Part shown: piece by piece, positions 6,459 to 11,851 of the stretch
Layout of the letters: each line of letters begins with the position of its first letter
How positions within the stretch are numbered: the first letter of the stretch is position 1
Notes under the pieces: model-generated
What the model was told of the DNA's origin: nothing
Database searches by the model: none
Seen by the model: only the letters and a program-made list of their open reading frames with translations
Made by a program: the position numbers and the translations under genes
DNA from: Litorivivens sp047622145
GTDB lineage: Bacteria; Pseudomonadota; Gammaproteobacteria; Pseudomonadales; Spongiibacteraceae
Direction of reading: 5' to 3'
Assembly: GCA_047622145.1 (NCBI GenBank)
Contig: JBLHMO010000102.1
Coordinates: forward strand, 1 to 11,851
Length of the DNA stretch: 11,851 nucleotides

Positions 6459-7301
6459 ATGGCGGCAGCATTCAAAGAAAAATATGGCCCATGGGCGTTG
6501 GTGGCCGGTGGTGCGGAAGGTATTGGCCTAGCCTACGCCACACATATTGCCGCGCAAGGTGTTGATCTGTTGATTGTGGATCGCGATCGGGAAAAGTTGC
6601 ACAGCGCCTGTCGCGCGCTTGGATCCGAGTTTGGTGTCACCTGCGTGCCGGTCGATGCCGATCTTGCTGACCGAGCAATTCTGGAAACAGTTACCGAGGT
6701 AGTGGCCGAGCGCGAAGTAGGGCTGCTCGTATACAACGCAGCGCTGGCCGATGTCGGGCCATTTTTCAAGACCGAAACCGGCTTGGACCATGAATTGGAT
6801 AAGGCGCAGGTCAATATGCTGTCGCCACTCAGCCTCATTTATCATTTTGCCCAGCCGATGCTGGCACGCAAATGTGGTGGTGTGGTCTTGATGAGTTCCG
6901 GTGCCGGCTTGCAGGGTTCTCCGTATTACTCGCACTACGCGGCTACCAAGGCTTACAGCATTATTCTTGCGGAATCGCTGTGGTACGAATTTAAGCCCTA
7001 TCACGTGGATGTTCTGGCCTGCATTGCCGGCATGACGCTGTCGCCGGGTGTGGCGGCCGCGGTAGAACGTGGCGAAGGTCAGCGCAGCACCTATCAGAGC
7101 CCCGACGAAGTAGTGCAGGAGGCGATGGCGGCTTTGGGTGTGGCGCCCAGTCATATTTGTGGTTTGCATAACCGTGACAATCAGGCGCTTCTGCACAGCT
7201 TACCGAGGGACCAGGCGGTGTCGGCCATTGCCGGTCATGCACTTGATAATTTTTTGGACGGAAAGCCTCCGGAGCAAGCGCTGACCGCGGCCGAAACTTA
7301 A
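6459..7301 (+). CDS. Short-chain dehydrogenase/reductase (SDR), first of two
   Basis: A 280-residue NAD(P)-dependent oxidoreductase of the classical SDR fold. The cofactor loop is AGGAEGIG (16-23), a variant of TGxxxGIG with Ala in place of Thr. The end of beta 2 reads IVDRDREKL, YNAA (92-95) matches the NNAG motif, and the catalytic set is Ser147, Tyr160 and Lys164 in SHYAATKAY. The C-terminal half contains an ACIAGMTLSPG loop and a helical tail predicted to cover the substrate pocket. The start follows AGGGG by 8 nt. It opens a plus-strand gene set with the DegT-like enzyme 75 nt downstream, and diverges from the hydrolase. SDRs of this kind interconvert alcohols and ketones. Substrate and direction cannot be read from sequence. 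Confidence 0.9.
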   Translation: MAAAFKEKYGPWALVAGGAEGIGLAYATHIAAQGVDLLIVDRDREKLHSACRALGSEFGVTCVPVDADLADRAILETVTEVVAEREVGLLVYNAALADVGPFFKTETGLDHELDKAQVNMLSPLSLIYHFAQPMLARKCGGVVLMSSGAGLQGSPYYSHYAATKAYSIILAESLWYEFKPYHVDVLACIAGMTLSPGVAAAVERGEGQRSTYQSPDEVVQEAMAALGVAPSHICGLHNRDNQALLHSLPRDQAVSAIAGHALDNFLDGKPPEQALTAAET

Positions 7302-7376
7302 ACAATGCGTAATCCCTCAGAAAATCGCCTTCTGCGATAACAGTTTCAGTTAATTATTTAATAAGGGAGATCCTCA

Positions 7377-8603
7377 ATGCCAGCGATTAAACGTGAAATT
7401 CGGTACGGCGGCGCCATGCTCGACCACAGGGAAATTGATGCCGTTGTAGATGTGATGAAAAATGGCATGGCGATTGGCGAGAAGGTTGTCACCTTCGAAA
7501 AAAGGGTGGCTAAATTAATGGGGCACAAGCACGGCATCATGGTGAACTCCGGCAGCTCGGCCTTGCTACTTACCATGCGTATGCTCAATTTCCCCAAGGG
7601 CAGCGAGGTAATTACGCCAACGCTCACCTTTGGCACCGACATCTCCAGCATAGTATGCGCCAGTTATATCCCTGTGTTTGTCGACGTCGAAGTGGACACC
7701 TATCAAGTCGATATCAGTAAAATAGAAGCGATGATCAGCGCTAAAACCAAGGCCTTGCTCGTTCCCAATCTCGTTGGGGGAATGCCCGACTGGGACGCGT
7801 TACGCGCCTTGGCGGACAAGCACAAGCTTATTCTGATTGAAGACAGCTGCGACACCCTCGGTGGCAGTTTTAAGGGTAAACCGTCGGGCACGCGCGCGGA
7901 TATTTCGGTCACCAGCTTTTCGATTTTTCATATCATTACCTGTTTGGGCAATGGCGGCATGGTTTGCTTTAACGATGAGAAGATCCTCGATCGCGGACTT
8001 TCATTGCGTGCCTGGGGTCGCTCTTCTGAAAAATACATGTACGGCACCAAAGCTAAGGAAAGTGATGGCCGCTTTCTCGAAGATGTGGACGGTGTTGAGT
8101 ACGACGGCATGTTTATTTTTGAGGATATTGCCTATGGCTTTATTCCCAATGAAGCGGGCGCGGCTTTTGGTATCGAGCAAGTTAATAAACTCGATTATTT
8201 CAGTGAATTGAGAAGCGATATTTTTAACCGGCATACCGAATTTTTAGAAAAGCACAGCGATATTTTTATTACCCCACGTATTCTCGATGGCGTTGTCACA
8301 ACCTGGATTTGTTATCCAATACAACTGCGACCTGAATTGAATTGGAATCGCCGCTCCCTGCAGATTTATCTCGAGGATAACGGCATCTTCACCCGCGTTA
8401 TTTTCTCAGGCAATGCGGTTCGCCAACCGATGATGAAAGGGGTGGAGCATCGTGCACCGGCCGAGGGAATGCCCGCTGCCGATCAGGTGATGCAATATGG
8501 CTTAATGCTGCCCTGCCACCCCACTATGACCGAGGAAGACTGCGCTTATTTGTATGAAGTCCTCGAAGAATGGATCGCGCAGCAGCGGACCAAGGCAGCG
8601 TAG
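7377..8603 (+). CDS. DegT/DnrJ/EryC1/StrS-family PMP-dependent dehydrase-like protein (Lys replaced, ColD/RfbH-like)
   Basis: A 408-residue fold-type I PLP-family protein. The N-terminal half follows sugar aminotransferases and especially RfbH/E1: MVNSGSSALLL (55-65), GSEVITPTLTFG (75-86), PVFVDVEVDTYQVD (99-112) and IEDSCDTLGG (154-163), where Asp156 should hold the pyridinium nitrogen. In the lysine loop (SFSIFHIITCLGNGG, 180-194) there is no Lys; none occurs between 168 and 202, and His185 takes its place. This is the hallmark of the PMP-dependent 3-dehydrases ColD and RfbH. The C-terminal TRVIFSGNAVRQPMMKGVE (339-357) also resembles RfbH. The E1 [2Fe-2S] cysteines after LRAWGR are absent (SSEKYMYG instead), so a ColD-like, iron-free mechanism is likelier. 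The loop seems one residue longer than in E1. A strong AGGGAG lies 7 nt before the ATG. Reaction inferred: removal of a hydroxyl next to a carbonyl; substrate unknown. Confidence 0.85.
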   Translation: MPAIKREIRYGGAMLDHREIDAVVDVMKNGMAIGEKVVTFEKRVAKLMGHKHGIMVNSGSSALLLTMRMLNFPKGSEVITPTLTFGTDISSIVCASYIPVFVDVEVDTYQVDISKIEAMISAKTKALLVPNLVGGMPDWDALRALADKHKLILIEDSCDTLGGSFKGKPSGTRADISVTSFSIFHIITCLGNGGMVCFNDEKILDRGLSLRAWGRSSEKYMYGTKAKESDGRFLEDVDGVEYDGMFIFEDIAYGFIPNEAGAAFGIEQVNKLDYFSELRSDIFNRHTEFLEKHSDIFITPRILDGVVTTWICYPIQLRPELNWNRRSLQIYLEDNGIFTRVIFSGNAVRQPMMKGVEHRAPAEGMPAADQVMQYGLMLPCHPTMTEEDCAYLYEVLEEWIAQQRTKAA

Positions 8604-8652
8604 ATCCATTGAGCGCCTGCTCTGCGGGCGAACGCCACTCGGAAACTTAAAA

Positions 8653-8678
8653 GACTAAACTGAAAATGACTAAACTGA
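8653..8678 (+). repeat. 11-nt direct repeat spanning the start codon of the second SDR
   Basis: GACTAAACTGA occurs at 8653-8663 and again at 8668-8678, a 15-nt period, so the second copy overlaps the G of the ATG at 8666. The copies are in the same frame (..K T K L K M T K L S), with AAG in the first where the second has ATG. It looks like a small in-frame duplication of the gene start. An in-frame TAA at 8648 closes anything upstream. Confidence 0.85.
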
Positions 8679-9514
8679 GCAAGCGCATCGTACTCATTAC
8701 CGGTGCCAGCCGCGGCATAGGCGCAGCCATCGCCGAGCGCTTTGCAGCCGAGGGCGCACAGCTGGCTCTGGTTGCCCGAACGCTTGATGCACACGATCAC
8801 CTGCCCGGCAGCCTGAAAGAAACTGAAGCCCTGGTCAGCGCGCGGGGCGGTAGCGCCAAATGCTATGTTTGCGATCTCTGCGATGCCACTGCCCGTGCGC
8901 AATTGGTGGACGATGTGCTGGCCGATTTCGGTCGGGTCGATGTGCTAATAAATAACGCCGCGGCGAACTATTTCTTGCCCTTTGAAAAAATATCAAGCAA
9001 GCGCTTTGAGATTATGTTCGATATGAATATCCGTGCGCCTTTTGATCTCTGTCAGCGCCTAATACCGCAAATGGCTGCGCACGGCGAGGGTTGGATCGTC
9101 AATATTTCTACCGCCTCGGCGCAGCATCCCGACGGCCCGCCCTTTCCACACCATGACCTCAACAACCATCCCATGCTCTATGGCATGAGTAAGGCGGCGC
9201 TTGATCGCTTCAGTACCGGGCTGGCTTCAGAGTATTTTGAAAGCAATGTCGCCGTCAATGCCATGGCGCCGGTAGGCGCCGTTGCCACGCCGGGCGCTGT
9301 TGCCCTCAGCATGCTGCCGCCCCAACGCGCTATGATCGAGGGTGTTGAAGTGATGGCCGAAGCGGCGCTGTTTTTGGCAAGCAGTAATCCGAAACAAGTG
9401 ACGGGCCGTGTTTGCTATAGTGGTGAGCTGCTGGCCGCTGAAGGCATAACAACGAAAACCCTTGATGGGCTGTCTGCCTACGATGGCTTTATTGAGGGTG
9501 TTGACCAACGCTAA
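8666..9514 (+). CDS. Short-chain dehydrogenase/reductase (SDR), second of two
   Basis: A 282-residue classical SDR. TGASRGIG (12-19) binds the cofactor, and Arg38 at the end of beta 2 (LVARTL) suggests NADP(H). DL (70-71), INNAA (95-99) and the catalytic Ser148, Tyr172 and Lys176 (YGMSK) are all present. The distance from Ser148 to Tyr172 is 24 residues instead of the usual ~13, because of an insert rich in His and Pro (AQHPDGPPFPHHDLNNH). From memory, such inserts occur in the HSDL2 and citronellol/citronellal-dehydrogenase-like SDR groups, which handle hydrophobic substrates. The gene follows the DegT-like gene by 62 nt and has no clear Shine-Dalgarno. The start is fixed by the ATG placing the first strand correctly and by an in-frame stop just upstream. 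Probably acts on the same pathway as its neighbours. Confidence 0.9.
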   Translation: MTKLSKRIVLITGASRGIGAAIAERFAAEGAQLALVARTLDAHDHLPGSLKETEALVSARGGSAKCYVCDLCDATARAQLVDDVLADFGRVDVLINNAAANYFLPFEKISSKRFEIMFDMNIRAPFDLCQRLIPQMAAHGEGWIVNISTASAQHPDGPPFPHHDLNNHPMLYGMSKAALDRFSTGLASEYFESNVAVNAMAPVGAVATPGAVALSMLPPQRAMIEGVEVMAEAALFLASSNPKQVTGRVCYSGELLAAEGITTKTLDGLSAYDGFIEGVDQR

Positions 9515-9530
9515 CGAGAACACTGTGACC

Positions 9531-9965
9531 ATGAATTTCGCGACCATAAATGCAGCCTGGATATTCGCCCCCGTAATGTTACAGCTGGTTTTGACCCTAG
9601 GACTCTACATTGTGCTTGTCCGACGCAAACGTCAGGCGGCAGAGCGCAACGAAGTGAATGAAGCGCGGCGGGGGATTTACGACGACGCTTGGCCCGAGTA
9701 TGTCGTGCTGGTGAATAACAGCATTCGCAATCAGTTTGAGTTGCCGGTGCTGTTTTATGTGTTGGTACTGTCCTTGTGGTCACTCCAGGCCGTTGGCGCG
9801 CTGGCGCTAATTCTGGCTAGCCTGTTTGCCTTAAGCCGTCTACTCCATGCCTATATACAAACCGGTTCAAACCACGTGCCGACAAGACGCCGGATTTTTG
9901 TGTTCGGAGTGCTAATGGTTATGGCGATGTGTGTGTTGCTGGGTAGGGTTGTTGTGCTGGGGTAA
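9531..9965 (+). CDS. MAPEG-family integral membrane protein
   Basis: A 144-residue inner-membrane protein with four hydrophobic stretches (~8-30, 71-90, 88-106 and 122-143). It carries the MAPEG signature region: RNQFELPVLFYVLVL (66-80), SRLLHAYIQTGSNHVPTRR (102-120) and a final FGVLMVMAMCVLL helix. Eukaryotic relatives are glutathione- and eicosanoid-metabolising enzymes (MGST, LTC4 synthase). Bacterial members are mostly uncharacterised. The frame is open from 9462, but I choose the ATG at 9531, which puts the first membrane helix at the N-terminus and lies 16 nt after the SDR stop. It is last in the plus-strand set. Its role in that set is unclear; detoxification or handling of a hydrophobic intermediate would fit. 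Confidence 0.85.
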   Translation: MNFATINAAWIFAPVMLQLVLTLGLYIVLVRRKRQAAERNEVNEARRGIYDDAWPEYVVLVNNSIRNQFELPVLFYVLVLSLWSLQAVGALALILASLFALSRLLHAYIQTGSNHVPTRRRIFVFGVLMVMAMCVLLGRVVVLG

Positions 9966-9976
9966 GTGCTGGGGTA
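9954..9976 (+). repeat. Tandem 12-bp duplication over the MAPEG stop codon
   Basis: GTGCTGGGGTA occurs at 9954-9964 and 9966-9976, a 12-nt period. The first copy carries the codons for the C-terminal Val-Leu-Gly and the TAA stop (9963-9965). The second has TAT instead of TAA and lies in the untranslated region. A simple replication-slippage duplication is the likely origin. Confidence 0.85.
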
Positions 9977-10061
9977 TGCATTTGACGTTTTCACGCTAAT
10001 GGGCAGGGCAGGGAGGTCAAGCCTGTCTGATGCTGCCTGTTCCTGCCGTAAGGCAACGTGC

Positions 10062-10101
10062 TAAAAGAAAAAGCCCGCAAGGCCTTTTGGCTTATGCGGG
10101 C
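10062..10101 (-). terminator. Intrinsic terminator of the acyl-CoA synthetase gene
   Basis: On the minus strand GCCCGCA (10101-10095) pairs perfectly with TGCGGGC (10079-10073). A further short GCC/GGC pairing occurs inside the loop. The stem is followed at once by TTTTTCTTTT (10072 downward). Placement 34 nt past the stop at 10135 is right for this gene. On the plus strand the stem lacks a U-tract, so it would serve the MAPEG operon poorly. Confidence 0.88.
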
Positions 10102-10134
10102 CTGCGGGAATTCACTCGAATTGCCGTTGAGTCC

Positions 10135-11688
10135 CTATACTTTTTTTTCTTGCCCTTCCCAGTAAGGGTCGCGTAAACGGCGTTTGTACAGTTTGCCGTT
10201 GGGGTCACGGGGTAGTTCGGCGAGGTAGTCTATGGTGCGTGGCAGCTTCATACGCGCCAGCCGCTCCTCGAGAAAACTCATCAGTTCGGCGCTCAGTTCT
10301 TCCGAGGCGCTCACACCTTCGGCTGGCTGCACAACTGCTTTGATTTCTTCGCCCCAGTCTTCGTTGGGCACGCCAAATACCGCGCAGTCGATGATTTTCT
10401 CATGCATGATCAGCACATTTTCAATTTCGGCCGGGTAGATATTGGCGCCGCCGGAAATAATCATATCGATTTTGCGGTCACTCAAGAACAGGTAGCCGTC
10501 GTCGTCGAGGTGGCCGACATCTCCCAAGGTGAAGAATCTACCGATGCGGTTCTTCTTGGTTTTAGCCGTGTCGCCTTTGTATTCGAAATCGCTGTTATCC
10601 ATCAACTTCATGTAGATGGTACCGGTTTCATTTGGTCCCAACTCTTTTTCGTCGTCATCAAAGATTTTGACTTCGCTGCCCATCCAGGCGTCGCCGACTG
10701 ATCCGGGGTGCGCCAACCAGCCTTCGGGGGTGCACAAGGTGCCGCCGCCTTCGGTGCCAGCGTAATATTCGTAAATGCTATTGCCCCACCAAGCCAGCAT
10801 TTGGCGCTTGATATCTGGTGGGCAGGGCGCCGCAGCGTGAATCATTCTGCGGGTGGAAGACATGTCGTATTTGCTGCGGATCTCTTCAGGCAGTTTTAGC
10901 GTGCGGGTAAACTGAGTAGGAACCATGTGGCTGGTAGTGACTTTGTGTTTTTCTATTAGTTGCAGCATTTCTTCAGGTTCCCACTTGTCGACCAGAACGA
11001 CTGAGTGGCCCATATGCAGAGAATTGCCGGAAAAATTGAGCACTGCAGTGTGGTAGAGGGGAGAGCCGCAAAAATGCACGTTGTCGTCTTCGGGCTGAAT
11101 GCCGAATAGCATTAGGAACATCGCCATCATGCCGTAGAGGTCTTCGGGTGACAGATCTGGCAAGGGGCGTTTAACACCTTTGGGTTTGCCCGTTGTGCCA
11201 GAGGTGTAGTTCATTACCTGCCCTGCGGCGCGATTGTCCGGCATGGTGCTTGGCAGTCCATCGATTAATTCGTTGAAGCTGCGAAAGCCGTCGATGTTGC
11301 CAATGGCGAAAGCGTTGTCAGTGTTAAAGCCGGCTGATTTGGCCGCGGTTGCTGCAGACTTGGCAACCCGTTCATGGGTAATAAAAGCCTTGGCTTCGCA
11401 ATCTTCAAGAATATAGGCAACTTCGGGTGCTGCAAGATGCCAGTTCACGGGCACGAAATAGAAACCCGCTTGTGTTGCTGCTAAATAGACTGTGTAAAAT
11501 TCAACACAGTTGGGCAGCATCATGGCGACGCAATCGCCGCGCTGCAGGCCGCGTGCGCGCAGGCCGTGCACGATCTGGTTGGCTGTGGCGAGTAAATCGC
11601 CGCGCGTGTAGCTTTGGCCATCGGGCGCAACCAGAGCCAGCGGTGCCGGATCTTTTTGGGCGTAAGCCCAGAATCCCAGTTCAGACAT
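10135..11688 (-). CDS. AMP-forming acyl-CoA synthetase (fatty-acid/aryl--CoA ligase, ANL superfamily)
   Basis: A 517-residue adenylate-forming ligase that activates a carboxylic acid to its acyl-AMP and then the CoA thioester. Motifs in order: YTSGTTGKPKGVKRP (161-175, P-loop), the YHT region (212-214), YYAGTEGGG (308-316), TLGDVGHLDDDGYLFLSDR (387-405), the hinge and GGANIYPAEIE (413-423), and the C-terminal catalytic Lys499 in PRDPNGKLYKR. The KRP after the P-loop is, from memory, typical of the FadD-like group that includes long-chain and steroid side-chain ligases, but chain preference cannot be read from sequence. A GGAGG lies 7 nt before the ATG. Transcribed towards the SDR/DegT operon and insulated from it by its own terminator. 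It would supply CoA esters to enzymes such as the crotonase. Confidence 0.93.
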   Translation of the reverse strand: MSELGFWAYAQKDPAPLALVAPDGQSYTRGDLLATANQIVHGLRARGLQRGDCVAMMLPNCVEFYTVYLAATQAGFYFVPVNWHLAAPEVAYILEDCEAKAFITHERVAKSAATAAKSAGFNTDNAFAIGNIDGFRSFNELIDGLPSTMPDNRAAGQVMNYTSGTTGKPKGVKRPLPDLSPEDLYGMMAMFLMLFGIQPEDDNVHFCGSPLYHTAVLNFSGNSLHMGHSVVLVDKWEPEEMLQLIEKHKVTTSHMVPTQFTRTLKLPEEIRSKYDMSSTRRMIHAAAPCPPDIKRQMLAWWGNSIYEYYAGTEGGGTLCTPEGWLAHPGSVGDAWMGSEVKIFDDDEKELGPNETGTIYMKLMDNSDFEYKGDTAKTKKNRIGRFFTLGDVGHLDDDGYLFLSDRKIDMIISGGANIYPAEIENVLIMHEKIIDCAVFGVPNEDWGEEIKAVVQPAEGVSASEELSAELMSFLEERLARMKLPRTIDYLAELPRDPNGKLYKRRLRDPYWEGQEKKV

Positions 11689-11851
11689 ACGAAGTCCTCC
11701 ATTTTATATAAGTGTTATTGCAGAAAATCATGGTGAAAAACTATAGCATTGGCGCCTGCGCAGCTCAGCAGCGCTTGGGGCCGACTTGGGCTATCAATTC
11801 AGGTCATTAATTAAGATCAGCGGCATATTTGCGTAATACTGCCAGTGGCAC
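11689..11851. other. Non-coding region upstream of the acyl-CoA synthetase
   Basis: 163 nt with no convincing ORF. It must hold the ligase promoter on the minus strand. AT-rich patches include TATAGT, TATATAAAAT and TTAATTAA, but none has a well-spaced -35 partner that I would defend. An 11-bp near-palindrome TGCCAGTGGCA (11840-11850) sits at the cut edge. Confidence 0.6.

Noticed and set aside
6350..6475. Longer start for the alpha/beta hydrolase
   Set aside because: It would overlap the divergent SDR gene and adds sequence unlike HSL-family N-termini.
6528..7196. 222-codon minus-strand ORF
   Set aside because: Lies entirely antisense to a well-supported SDR, with low-complexity His/Arg-rich translation and no recognisable domain.
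7324..7338. Small hairpin ATCGC-N5-GCGAT between the first SDR and the DegT-like gene
   Set aside because: Five-bp stem without a U-tract; too weak to call a terminator.
7377..8603. Annotation as an ordinary DegT sugar aminotransferase
   Set aside because: The Schiff-base lysine needed for transamination is missing from the whole 168-202 stretch; family membership stands, but the aminotransferase label is not supported.
11840..11850. TGCCAGTGGCA palindrome as an operator
   Set aside because: Only 5-bp arms and cut by the window edge; expected by chance at this length.

Overview
The window looks like chromosome from a free-living, aerobic gammaproteobacterium. SpeE and MsrA closely resemble the enterobacterial proteins as I remember them. 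SpeD is the short self-cleaving form, and the catabolic genes (acyl-CoA ligase, crotonase, SDRs, HSL-type hydrolase) suit a marine Cellvibrionales/Spongiibacteraceae-like heterotroph. That lineage is inference; there is no rRNA or other strong taxonomic marker here. I saw no tRNA, IS element, integrase or CRISPR array.

Layout. (1) 1-453: eight exact copies of a 7-bp repeat, followed by what appears to be a broken minus-strand gene. Its first ~27 codons match the N-terminus of the Anbu/COG3484 proteasome-like protease, with a GTG start and Shine-Dalgarno intact, and the rest is scrambled. (2) 454-1759, minus: speD-speE, overlapping by 8 nt, the aminopropylation steps of spermidine synthesis. 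(3) 1760-1895: divergent control region with a 20-bp inverted repeat. (4) 1896-3207, plus: class I O-methyltransferase and msrA as a tight pair. (5) 3281-6349, minus: alpha/beta hydrolase, crotonase-family protein and an MltF-like lytic transglycosylase, the last two 5 nt apart. (6) 6459-9965, plus: SDR, DegT-family PLP/PMP enzyme, SDR and MAPEG-family membrane protein, probably one operon. (7) 10062-10101: strong intrinsic terminator for the minus-strand acyl-CoA synthetase at 10135-11688. (8) 11689-11851: upstream non-coding region.

The most interesting gene is at 7377-8603. It has the DegT/DnrJ/EryC1/StrS fold, but the Schiff-base lysine is absent and a histidine (H185) sits in its loop. 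This is the signature of the PMP-dependent 3-dehydrases ColD and RfbH/E1. The [2Fe-2S] cysteines of E1 are also missing. Such enzymes are known from dideoxysugar synthesis, yet no nucleotide-sugar gene is present here. It is flanked by two SDRs and lies among acyl-CoA ligase, crotonase and hydrolase genes. A plausible but untested idea is a dehydroxylation module (oxidise, PMP-dehydrate, reduce) acting on a lipid-like, cyclic or sugar-derived substrate. The crotonase is also atypical: one of the two catalytic glutamates of enoyl-CoA hydratase is a cysteine.
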